In this document: one piece after another, positions 21,801 through 34,300 of the stretch
Layout: each line of letters begins with the position of its first letter
How positions within the stretch are numbered: the stretch's first letter is position 1
Assembly (NCBI RefSeq): GCF_050624435.1
Contig: NC_134540.1
Coordinates: 106,483,739-106,547,738, forward strand
Length of the DNA: 64,000 nt
Origin: Tenrec ecaudatus
Lineage: Eukaryota; Chordata; Mammalia; Afrosoricida; Tenrecidae
Reading direction: 5' to 3'
Translations under genes and position numbers: made by a program
The notes under the pieces: model-generated
Database searches by the model: none
The model's input: only the letters and a program-made list of their open reading frames with translations
Told to the model about the DNA's origin: nothing

Positions 21801-24800
21801 GCTCCCTTCTCCGAAACAGCCACAGGGGAGCCACCCAGAATGCAGCCTGGGGCAAAGACGAGGCTGCTGTCCGGTCTCATTTTGACCGATCAGGTTCTAT
21901 TCCCCCATGTGTATGCTAGTAACTGTCTTTCAGGACTGCAGGGCAAGGCACAAGGCAAACCAAAACCCCCAAATACCGCGACCCTGCAGGACAGGGTCGA
22001 ACTGCCCTTGTGGGTTTCCAAGGCTGTGACTCCTCGTGGGGGTAGAAAGCCTCATGTTTCGCCCACAGTTCCAAACTGCAGGCAGCAGTCCACCTGGTAA
22101 GGACACTTCCTGCCCAGGGCGAAATCACAGCACCTGGCCCCAGGCAACCCTCTCGGTGGAGAGCAGGCGTTTGTTCCACAGGAGCGCCCCCCCCCCCCAG
22201 ATCTGCTCTTCTGAGTGGGAGGGGCAGGGCAATCGGAGAGTCTGCAGCCTCGAGTCCAGGCTTCTCACACAAGGTGGCATCTGCGATGCTGGTCTGTCCT
22301 CACTGCTCCCTCTAGCCTGCCCAGTTGCTCAACGGAAAGGCCCTGGGTGGTGCAGATGGTGACTGTGTGTCTGTTGGGTGTTCGAGACCCTCCAGAAGTG
22401 CCTCAGAAGAAAGGGGGCTTGACCAGCTGCCAAACCCCAACGGAGCCCAGTGTGCACAGGGCGGCGTGCGCGTGTTTGAATCAATGTCGCTTGCCTTGTC
22501 AGTGGAGGACGGCACCGCAGTTTAGGTTCCCACTGGGTGGTCTCTACACAAATTGTTCAGTGCCTCTGGCCATATTCTTTACGTGCCCTGAGCATCCCCA
22601 GTGCCGCTGCTCTAGTTAGGCCATGCCACACACCTGTTTCTCTCCCCAGTGCCTCTGCTCTAGTTAGGCCACACCCACACCTGTTTCTCTCCCGAGTGTT
22701 TTCATGGTGACTGTGCTTAATTGGTTGACTGGTCTCTTACAGATGGTTAAAGGGCACCCAGTACTTGCCGGTGATCGTATTTTTGCATCTATCTGTTATT
22801 TCACTAAAAGGTGACCTTGGGAGTGAGTTAGGATTCAAGGTTTGGAAGTCTCTGGACAGTAGTCTTGGGGAGCCTCAACCAGCCCAGTGGGTCTAGCTTT
22901 GGTCTTAATTGATTTTATGGGTTTGAGGGTACAGCTCCCATTCTGGTGCCATTGATCGTGGCCCCGGTCCGATGTGGCAGCCAGGCACTGCCCAGGCCAT
23001 CTCGTCTCAGCTGTGCGGTGGTGGAGACCAGTGCTTCCCAGAGTGGACTCTCAATACAGCTCTGGGGGAGCGGGAACTAGAGCTGTCCACAGATCCTGGA
23101 TTCTGGGCTCTAGGGCAAACATTTTCAATTCCTAAGAGCGCTCTGAGGAATCTTTTGGCCTGAAAAGAGGTTGGCAGGCCAAAGGGGTTTGGGAACCTGC
23201 GATACACACTCGGCCCCATTGAGTCTTTGGTCTCCTCCTCTTTCCTTTGTTGGGATGAATGGCAACCATCAAAGGCCAAACTCACCAAAGTAGGCTGTGA
23301 AACATAACTTGGTCACCTCTATTGTCAGTTCATCAAGATGTCCCATGAGACTGCCATCCTCATCCTCCGAGCCCGGGAAACCAGCCCAGGAGGCACTGTC
23401 TGTAACTGTGCCCCAGTGTGCGTCATTAAATACAAAAGGACTTCACAACTCGGCGGACAATGAGAGGAAGACAGCGGCTCTTTCCCATGCACCCCTTCGT
23501 GAAGCCCCGTGTATATGACTAGATGTGCAGCTGCACGTGTGCATACACCTGGGACTGAATGGGTTAACCGAGTAAAGGCAGCCTGGAGGGAAAGGGCCGG
23601 CCTGGTGCCCACACATACTCACAGTCATGCCGTAGAGGGGGAGCTGCCCGTGGACTTTGAATTGATTGGAGGCAGTCAGCCCTCGGCTTGTGTACAGCAG
23701 GACGTCGTTGAACTAGACCGCAAGGAGAGGGCAAGGCTGCAGTGAAGGCCACCCAGCACACCCAGCAGAGCCGTTGGCATGCTCTCAGGAATCTTTCCTG
23801 TGCCCTAGCGACCGCTGAGGGGCTCCTGCCATCCAGGAGCAGGGACCCTCACTCACCCCTTGGGCCATGTGCTGGGCTGGATCACCGTGAGGACACGCCG
23901 GCCCCGCCACTTACCAAGAAAAACATGCGCTGCTGGAGCCCCTTCCCGGAGAGCTTGCTGAGGCTTCCCAGGCGAATGAACTCCTGAGGAGAAAAGGAGG
24001 CAGGTTTGCTGAGCGAGCCCCCAGACCGGGCTTCTGGATTCACGCCAGGGGCCCTTTCATGGGAAAATGGACAGCAGCTAGAATGAGTATGAGGGGCGCT
24101 TCAGAAGCTGCCCATAAGCCTTTTGAAGCCCCGTGTTTCTTGAATGCTTACCGTGTGCCTGGCGTTCTGCCATGTTGCCTCTACGCATCATTCCCTTTCT
24201 AGGAGCCTATGAGGCCGGTCCTCGTACCAGCCCTATTGCCAACCCCATAGTCTGTGTACAGTGTCCAGTCACGTACGAGTTTAAGCTGTGTAAGTCAACA
24301 ATCATGTACTGCAGCCTGAAGACAGCCTCTACTTCTAGAGCAGCGGTTCTCTCTACCCGTGGGTCATGACCACCTTGGGGGTCGAATGACCCTTTCACAG
24401 GGGTCGCCCGAATCATAACAGTAGCAAAATTACAGTGATGAAGTAGCAACGAAATAATGTTATGGTCACCACAGCATTAGGAAGGTTGAGAACCACTGGT
24501 CTATAATTTCCTTTTCTCCACGGTGTTTTAAATTCTATACCATCGGCTAAGTTCATGACACTATCAATAGAGTTCTCTTATGTTCCTAGGGGGATGATTG
24601 ATAGTATTCTTTAACATAAAATTATAAAGAAGTCTCTAAAACAAGCCAGAGACACATAAATAAAGATATATGAATGGACTTAGGGCTCACCCTTCATTCT
24701 AGCCCCAATCTAAGAACCATTAGTTCTTACAGCAGGGCTCAGCTCAATGCTCACCCTCATAAAGAGATCACTGAAAATATGGGTGCAAAGTGTGATGAAG

Positions 24801-27800
24801 AAACCAGAGGTGCCCAGTAGATAAATAGTGCCTGGGGTCTTAAAGGCTAGGCTTCAAACAAGCAGCCATCTAAGGGAGGTAGGTGTCAGCTAAGTCCACA
24901 TGGAAGAAGCACACCAGTCTGTGTGATCCAAGGATTACAAATAATAAAACCCAAATCTGGAGGAGGGAGTAGTGTCAGAGCTTAAATTGTGAACAACTGG
25001 TTTGCAGAGGGCTACGGGTGCCAATGGAAGCCCACAATTCATTTACAGGCCCCCACACGAATCAAGTCTCCAGTGAACAGCTTTGCTCTCACACAGAGTT
25101 AGAAAGTCAATTATGGCAGATGTTGTCAGGTTAGACACCTTACCCACTTGATCTCCTGTTTGACCCATTTTTAAATTGTTTCAGTTTTTAATATTTTATT
25201 TCTCTTTGAGGTTTTCCTACGTTTTGTCTAGTCATTGTTTGTTTGTTGTTTGCTTTGCATAATTTTGCGTGCTTGTGTTCTCTTCTGTATGGCTTGCCGT
25301 GTATGAAATCCAGGGTAGGTAGATCTATAAAGACAGTAATTGGATGGGACATGGCTGGGGAGGATTCGGGAATGAGGGGCTAATTATGAGCAGGAGAAGA
25401 AAATGTTCTGACATTGATAGTAGTGGTGATTGCACAAATAATCTTAATATGATTGAATGACTACCTTGCATGATGTGTAAAGTATGCAAATAAAACTGGA
25501 AAAAACAAACAGAAGGGACTAAATGAAGCAGCTTGTCTCGGGCGGCCCAGGCTGTGTGCTGTGGAGCAGAAAGCACACTCGGGCCTGAGGACAATGCTAG
25601 GCCGCTTCCCCACCAGGCTGTACAGGACACCCCCATGGCAGGGAGGGCGAGAACCCTAATCCGCTCTCAAGCAGGAAGCGGCAGAGGAAGCTGGGATGCC
25701 AAGCTGCTTGAGAGCCGTTTGCAGACAGGTGAAGCTACTGAGTGGTGCAAACAGCCCCTGCCGAGAGGTCCGCGGACACGCGTACTGCCACCGAGCCACT
25801 GCTGACGCAGGGCAGCCCGGCGGAACAGGGTAGAGCTGCCCCTGGCGTTTCCGAGACTGCATCCCTAGGTGAGATGGGAGTCCCATTTGTTTCTGTGGAA
25901 TGGCTGGTCGTTTCGAACTGCTGACCTTGTAGCGAGCAGCCCAGAGGTTCCCTCGGAAGAAAGGTGCTCTACTTCTGAAAGATCGCAGGCACTGGAAAGC
26001 TTAGTTCTACCCTGACACCCACGGGCTTGGCTTCAGCCAGCTTCGGCCTGCTGGCACCTGGCTTTATGGGTCGAGGCCCCTTTTCTGTGGCTGAACTCAG
26101 TGGAGAGCAGTCGCTGTGTTGTGCGGTGAAAGCAAGAGAGCAAGCGCGTCTTCGGCGCTCACTCTGCATCTCCTGTCCCGTTTTCTCAGACTGCAAACTT
26201 GTGGTATAGTACACGCGCAAAATGGTCCCTGGTCGGGCCACTCACGGTACTGTGTGTAACACCACTACCATCTCGTTCCAGAACCTTCCCATCACCCGAG
26301 AAGGAAAAGCTACACGCTTGAAGCAGTTACTCCCCGTCTCCCTGTGGATGCCCAGCCCCTGGCAACCTCTACTCTGCCTTCTGAATGGAAGGACTACCCA
26401 GCCTGGACTCGGACCCACAGGGCCCTGCAATGTGGGGTCTGGTGGGCATCCACCGTCTCTCACTTCGCATAGTGCTTTCAAGGTCCAGCCACACTTCAGT
26501 CCTTTGCAAGACCGAACCCGCACATCTGAAAGGCGCTGCTGGAGGAGAGCGTGCAAAGGACCCCGGCCTGCTCAAAGGGAAGAGAGGACGGCAGGGCTTC
26601 GTCGCACCTCCTCTGGACATGTCGTCAGGAGAGACCAGGCCCTGGAGAAGGACGTCATGTTTGGTCCAAAAGAGCAAGGCCCTCAACGAGATGGAGTGAC
26701 ACCGTGGCCGCATCAATGGGCTCGGGCACGGGGACCACTGAGGCTGTGCAGGCCGCTCCTGGAAAGCTGTCTCTCTCCGCCACCTCATCCCCCGGTGAAC
26801 AGGGCCTCCCAGGCCAAAGAAGGTTCTTCAAAAAGATCAGCGTTACTTTATAACCTAGCAGTGCCCCCGGGAGATGGATTGGGGGGGGGGGGTGGTATAC
26901 AGGTTGGCCTCAGACAGGGAATCCTGCCTTCTAGGCCCTGACTCCATCTTCCTCTGACCCAAGTGTGTGAGCGGCGCCTGGCGGGCATGCCTGGAGCTGG
27001 ACTGCAGGTGGCCGAGGAGGCCTGCTGGGGCTAGCTGCCCAGCTTTAATCTCTAGCTTTCAAATCCCGTAGAGACCAACAGCAGGGCCTGCCTTCTACCT
27101 ATTAGGTGCATCACTGAGGACGTGCGTGCTCGCTTTCAGGGTTCTTCCGCTGAGGGCCCACTCTTCAGCCTCGGCTCTAAGAGCCAACGACCGTGGACCC
27201 CTGGTCCTCCTTTATGAATCGGCCCATGGACGGCACGATGCTGAGAGTAGGTGGAGGCCTGGCCCCTCTGCCTGTCACGCTGACCCTGTTTGGCAAGAGG
27301 GTCTCTCTCGTTATGTTAGAGGCTGAGCAGGAAGGAATCAGGGTCGCTCTGCATGATGGCTTACAAAGAGCTGAACGCAGGGGGAGAAACCGGGGGAGCC
27401 CCAGCCAATGCAGCCAGCGCCTGTCGGCAACTCCAAGTGGCTGAGCGAACCCAGGAAGCTAGAGCCAAGAACCTGCATTCGGACTTCCGGCATACTCCGC
27501 CCAGGTTACACTTTGGGCTGCTCACCACGAGGCTGGCAGTTCAAAACCACCAGCTACTCCACAAGAGGAAGATGAGGCTTTCTGCTCTTCTGAAGATTTG
27601 TAGCCGTGGACACCCACAGGGGCGGTTCTGTCCTGTCCTCTAGGGTTGCTAGAGTCAGAATCCGCTCTGTGGCAGCGAGAGTCACTAGAGCTGTTTAAGA
27701 CGATAAACTTGGGTGTGCAACGCCCCCATGTGGGGATGTTCTGCAATGACAGCACTATAACCACCCACGACACTGGAAAGCCCAGTCTTTTTCCCGGGGA

Positions 27801-28308
27801 GCTGCTGCTGGTTTCCAACTGCTGACCATGTGGACCGTAGCCAAACACATCCAAACACTGCCACAGCTCCTCCATTGCATAGAGTTGGGGGTGGGGTGGG
27901 GGGATAAATCAACCAATGGGGAGGGGGTTAGAACATGAGGCAACGAGCAGTTGATCTCCTAACACTACATTTTAACCGCAGTCCTATTGGAGGTAGAAGG
28001 GAGACATCGCAGAAGGAAGACTTTTCTGAATGAAGACGATTCTGACGTGGGAGCGTTAATCGTCAAAGGCTTCAAAATGTGCAGGTTCCTCAAGCGCATA
28101 TGGAGACCCCTGCCACTTACCCTTCCAGGAATCACAAGATTGTCAATGCCGATCAAATCTTTCTTGAGTTCATGCAGCTTCTGGAAATTCTCCATTTTGA
28201 TCATCGTACCATGAAGCTGTGCCACCATCTCTGTAATCTCTGCCAGCGCAGCTAGCCAAGGAGAGAGAAACAAACAGCGCGGCATGAGGCAGGCAAGGAA
28301 GGACACAC

Positions 28309-28358
<50 letters not shown>

Positions 28359-31300
28359 CCTGACAGCTCCGCTCTGCAGGGGCATAGCTTCTAGGGAGAA
28401 CCAGCGTATCTTCGATCCTAGAAACAGTGATTTCTATCCTGTGTACATGTGCTTGCAGTTGCTTCCTCAAAGCAGCTGGCGGAGGGCACCGCCCTGGTTC
28501 TAGCTCTGCGCCAGCAGCTCTTTCAATCAGACTCATCTGTTGGCACAAGAGGCAGTGGAGAAGCGAGGCCTTGATCTTTCTCAAAGTCTAGGTGCTTCTC
28601 CCACTCCTGTTCCTGAGAGAGCTTGGCACAGTGCAAAATAGGGGCTGTTTTGTGAGGGGATCTACTTGAGGTTGGCAACTTCCTGGGCGCCTGCTTTTCC
28701 CTTCTGCCGGCATTACGCTGTTTACCAAGATGGCTGCCAAGAATAGGGGCAGAATTAAGCTTTATTTCCGAACGTGGCCCCCCTCTCTCTGACAGTAAGC
28801 CATCAACTCTGCGCGATTCTTGGAAGGTGCCGTCACGTCAGTTCGGAGTCGGAGTACAAAGTCCTGTCTGCTCCGGCACCCTCCTCATTGCTGCCGACAC
28901 GTTGTCCATCCATCTTATCCAAGGTCATCTCCTTGGGTGTTCAAGCAGGATGTCCTTCTCCGGGGACTGCTCGCTCCTGGCACCGTGGCTCAAGTAGAAG
29001 GAGCTAATGTTCAATCGGCAATCCAAGTTAGGAGGAAGGCTTAGTAAAGCCAGAATAGGTAAGCACTGGCCTCTATGGTTGGTTGGTGGTTGTCTTAATT
29101 ATGGTGAGAATACATACGGTGAAATGTTTGCCAATACAACAATGCCCATATTTATATATAACTCAGTGATACTGATTACATTTCTCGTGTTGGAGCACCA
29201 TTACACCTAGCCATTTCCCAAATATTTCATTACCATTAACAAAACTCAAAGCCCCTGCCGAAGCCAACAAGAACAAGACATGCTTGCAGGCTGCCCTTCA
29301 GTCTTCAGAACCCTACATACCTGCCTCTCTCTGGCATTTTCTTCACTTGGCAGTGGAAACTGTGTTCTCCTGCTTTTTCCATGGGGATACAGATTAAAGG
29401 CTTACCCTGGATTAGGCATATCCCGGAAAATGTTGTTGCACCATAGCGACAAAGCCTAGTAGGGCTTTTCAATTTCCTGACATCGGGGCCTGGTGGGGCC
29501 AAGCATTTACTGGGCACCAGGCTCGCGCCCTGGTGGCGCAGTGGTGACGAGCAGGCTGCAAGATCTGCAGTTCGCACACCAGCTGCTCCATGGAAGACAC
29601 TTTCTACTTCTGGAAAGAGCGACCGTCTCCGAAACCTGCAGGCCCAGTTCTACCCTGTCAAATGGGGCCGTCAGGAGTTGGCATCCACTCGACAGCAGGG
29701 AGTTTGTATGTTTGGTTTGGGCGCCAAATGCTGAGAGGGTAGATGTGCAGAAGCTCTGAGACCGTGGTTCCCAAACCGTTCATGGACTCCGCATCTGGTG
29801 AAATGACAGCTCCCTAGGTGACTCCGTGTTCAAAAGGGGAAAGTTGGTCCCCTGCCTCCCAGGTGCTCCTGGGGCAGGGTGTGATTGGTGCAGCTGCTGG
29901 CACCTGTCGCCCTCAGGGTGAGGTGATTTAAGTTCAGACCCACCTAATCCCACTGCAATGATGCCACCCAGTTTAAGCCAGGTGCAAACATGGGGTTCCA
30001 TTTAATTATCAATGACAGACTCCATTCGTAACACAAGAAAAAAATTTTTTTTTGGCAAATCTGCCAAGAATCATGCACATAAAGACGCAAATCTCCTTCA
30101 AGCGCATCGGCACAAGTCCTCAGAGCTAGAAGGGACCTTGGGTCATCTCATCGAGGCTTGGCCAGTTGGCTTCAACTGGCATTGCCAATCCAATAGGGCA
30201 CGTGGGTGCGGTTGGTACCACATGAACGATCAGGCACACAGCAAAGCTTAAAGGCTAAGGACCCGTCTGCCAGGAAAGGGAGGGGCGGGGGTGGTACTGA
30301 CTCCAAGCCGAAGGCAGAGAAGCGAGCGTGGGTGCACACAGCGGCACGGGCAGGCTACACGGCACGGGCATTTCTATTCGGCTTCCGTGAATTGCCAATG
30401 CTTTCCTTACCCCACCAACTAGTCACGGGCCGGTTTTATAAACTCTAATTAGAAGTCCTTCACGTATGAGAGAGCGATGGAAGAAGGTCCCTTGAACAAG
30501 CCTGATCATACCATGCCTCTCCTCAACACGCTTCCCCTCTTCCCCTGTGCGACTTGGTCCAAGCTTACTTCCCCAATCTCATCCTGTGGTGTCTCACATT
30601 CCAGCCTCCAGGAATTTCTTTCAATGTCTGGAATATTTCATAGTCTTTACCTTGAGTGTTTTCACACCCTCCACTCAACCAAGAAGACCCCTACCTACAC
30701 TTCAGTTCTAAATGTGGAGTCCTGCTCTCAGCAGGCCCCTGGCAGGTCCCCAAGGCTGAGTCCTGCACCCCGCCATGCTGCGCACTTCCCTCCCAGGGCT
30801 GCTCTGTGCTAGTGTGCCCGTGAGAACATGGAGGAAGGCCAGCTCAGCTCCCCACGAGACAAAATTGGACCTTGAGGGCATCAGGGGCTCCCCATAGCCC
30901 TCTGGATAATGGGCGGGGCCCTGTGACAACCTGGGCTGGCTCTCCAAGAGCACACGGGAGCCTCTGGGATAGGCGGGGAGTGCAGGTAGCACCGGACCCT
31001 ATAACATCAGACTTAAATTCAGAAAGAGGATGCTTGGCAGAGTGGGCAAAGCTGAAATGGGTGCGCGACCCCTCTGGGATTGCATCACTGAATGTGGGGT
31101 TGCAGGACATTGGGCAACACTAAAAGGTTTCTGAGCACTCAACAAAAATTCAATTCACGGGCAAATTAAAACAGCAAAAGTCTAATGAATCCAAGGTGTT
31201 TCTCTGGTGCAAGTTTCTCAGGCACACAGGGTCTGGAGTAGGAAAGGTTTAAGCTGCACTAGGCTCGAATGTCACCCGCCAGCGTTGGCAAATCCAGTGA

Positions 31301-34300
31301 CACGGAGGGCCTGTGCCCCGCTCCGAGTCCGGTTTCTTACCTGTGCACAGGAATGGCAATGCTTGTCTAGGAGGAAGCAGTGCAGGTGTACAGTGCACAG
31401 TATCTGCCCCTCCCAGGTGCTACCCAGTGAGAGCAGTGGGCATCTCCGGGAGACAGCGGAGTAGAACAGTGTTGGTGCATGGGCACCCAATCTTTGACTT
31501 CTCCGCTGTCTGACTCTGGACAGGCCTCTCAGCCTCTCTGGTGTTCGTGGTGAAAGTGGTCTGCTGCTTGGACTAAGCGTGCAGACAGGCCGGGCACATC
31601 GGCGTGGGGCTACGAACCGCAGTCAGCTGTCCAACCCACCAGCTGCTCTGTGTCAGAAGGATGGCGCCATGTGCCCCGCAGAGATGCACAGTCTTGGGCA
31701 CCCCAGGAGTCGAGGGGTCCTGTGAGTCGGAACTGACCCGATGGTAATGGGCTGGTTCGGTTTGGTATAGTTCCGCAGGCCCTTGGCTGGTACAAATGGT
31801 TGGCTACCACTAACTAACTGGATGAGTGGCAGCCCAGCCCATCAGAGGTGCCACGGAAGAAAGTCCTGGCGATCAGCTTCTGCAAAGGGTCCGTCGTGAG
31901 AACCCTCTGGAGCAAGTCTACTCTGTAACAGGGCGGCCACCAGGAGCCAGCAGGGCTGGCCCCAGACTTGGCTGCATTGGTTTGGTACGTGACAAAAGCC
32001 AGTGGCCATGCCAATCCTTTTCCGGGGCATGTGTGAGGAAGGAACGGAGCCTTCCCACTGTGCTGAGCAGCCATGTCCAGGGCTCTGTAGACCAGGAGCG
32101 AAGGGGGAATGCATGGAATGGAGAGGGGAGAGAGGTAGCGAAGGGGTTACCACCTTCTCTGCAGAGAGATTTCACCCAACAATTATGTGCTCCGAGACCA
32201 AAAAGCACTGCCTGCCCCATGGAACTGAGACCCCGCCCGGGACATCGTTTCCCCAGGCCTGTTTCCCTCTCCCTGCAGCGGACAGTCTGGAACCGCGCCC
32301 ACCCTGAGCCAGGCCCCTGTGGCCGCAGCAAGGCGGCTGCGCTCACCTCGGCAGTCCCTGAAGTCGGTGTGGTTCGGTTGATGGTGTTTGCACAGCCGCT
32401 CCAGGACCTGCTTGTAGTGCATGAGCCGGTGCAGCGGCCGCAGGAGGAAGGTGTTGAGCGGCAAGTAACACACCTTCTGCAGCTCGAAGTCCCTGCAGAA
32501 GTTCTCCAGCCGCCGGGAGCCCTTGATCCCATTCTCCAGGCCTTCCAGCGCCTCGTTGTGCTTCCACAGGTGAACAGCCAGTTGCTGAAGAGGGCAGAGT
32601 GAGAGGGGACGGGGAAGTCCCGCTGAGCTGGACGGGAAAGTGCACCGTGTCCCCTCCTGCATGGCTAGCTCAGGGAAATCACCTAGGTTTTGCTGCTTAA
32701 AGTGAACTCTCGGCATGAAATGAAAAGCACTATTCAAGTATTGAGAAGTTACAAATGCAAATGAATTATGTGATACGGGTACTACGAGATTAGAGACATA
32801 AATGTAAAGGGAGCCTGACTGAAAAATGGCAACTCAAGGGTGGGGTCGGTGTGTCCCTTCTGAAATGTCACACAGAAGGGGTTTCATAACGTTTGCAGAC
32901 AAATGGAAGCGAAGGAAACTGGAAGTTTCTCACAAACTTCTTGAAGCCTCTTCACTGAATGATAAATGGACCGTGACCATCCAATAGGCATGACATGTTA
33001 AAAATGCCGTTAAGAATGGCCTTGCCATCTTCTGCTTAGCTCGCCCACTTTGTTCACGCAATGACTGTTGGAGAATCGACTGAGTCCCCCACTCTGCTGG
33101 ATTCCAGGGAGATGGGCGTGAGAACGAGCCATGGCCCCTCCTCTCTACGGAGTGGCAGTGGAGACAGACACGAGGCAAAAACGCTGGAAGATAGTCTTAA
33201 AGGGGCAATCATCTCCCCATGGCAGACGGGGAAGAATGCCACGGGATGGTCTTGAACTCGGAGACACTGCTGGATCAGCAACACTGACTTCCTGGGAGCA
33301 TGCCTGAGGTTAGCTCGGGGCGGCATTCCCTGATCACCTGCCTGAGTCAGCCAGGGACTCCTCTGTCCTTTGGGACTTCACACCACTTACATTTGTCCGT
33401 ATGAGCCCTGGCCACACAGCTTCCCCAGTTGGGTTTATTTTCCATGTGGAAACAATGAAAGTCACAGAAAGTTGCCCCCCAAATGTGTACAGGTAGGGAG
33501 GTTCCATACGCCCTCCACCCAGCGTCTTGCCTAACTAGATTCTGTAGCAAAACTCAAAAGATGACACTGGTATAAACTAGAGAGGGTTCAGACCTCCCCT
33601 CACCAGTGAAACATGTCCGCATGCGTGTCTGCAATTTTAACACATGTGCTCCCCTACTGGAGCTGAGAGTGAATATGTGTCATGCTCCAGTTTATATATC
33701 TTAAGAACAAACAAACAAACAAACAAATAAAACTCACTCACAGAGACCCAAAGGACAGGGTAAAACTGCCTCTGTGGGTTTCCAAGACTGTAACACTTTA
33801 CGGGAGTAGAATGCCTCCTCTCTCCCATAGAACAGTTGGTGGTTTCGAACTGCTGACCTTGAGGTTCGAAACCCAATGGGTAACCACTGGGCTACCAGGT
33901 CCTTTATGCTATATCCTTGGAACCCAGTACATACACTAGGTGCTCAACTAATGCTTGTTACAAATGAGTACGGCATTCAGACAGAGTGCACCTGGAGCAG
34001 GTGTGGCGGAGTCCAGGGGAGAATGTATCGCAGGACTTGAGGGGGTCTGTCAAGATGGCGTAGGGTAGGGTGTGAGGGGTTTCTTCTGGCAGGGGTAGGG
34101 TTTAGGTAGTGTTTTCAAAGTAGCAGAGAGCCAATGAGGGCTTCACGCACGGGCCGTTTGGGGTGGTCGCCTAGATACGGTGTGCAGGCATCTGTAGGAT
34201 GGCAGTGGAGGATGGGTTGGGTTGAAAGTAAGAGGCTGGGCAGTCACTGAGCAGAAAGAAAACAGAACCTACAGGAAAACAGCGGCAGGAGTGTCCAAAG

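Larger units (their letters stand above)
21580..23622 (-). other. FARP1: FARP1 intron
   Basis: Contains two AfroSINE pieces and a 48-bp tandem duplication. No exon is recognised. Confidence 0.75.
23984..28120 (-). other. FARP1: FARP1 intron
   Basis: Filled with repeats: SPIN-type element, L1 tail, RTE-type fragment and three AfroSINEs. The 239-codon open frame at 26222-26941 covers the RTE fragment and is not a gene. Confidence 0.75.
28252..32346 (-). other. FARP1: FARP1 intron
   Basis: Holds a CA/TG microsatellite and three AfroSINEs. No exon is recognised; open frames near 31826-32602 partly overlap the real exon at 32347-32584 on the other strand. Confidence 0.75.

Noticed and set aside
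26222..26941. 239-codon open frame in a FARP1 intron
   Set aside because: It overlaps an RTE-type repeat fragment and does not stay in the transposon's frame; there is no gene-like start or splice context.
28311..28358. CRISPR-like or array repeat
   Set aside because: It is a plain dinucleotide microsatellite in a mammalian intron.
29525..29590. tRNA gene suggested by A- and B-box-like sequence
   Set aside because: The sequence continues into a SINE body and repeats dozens of times in the window; it is the tRNA-derived head of AfroSINE.
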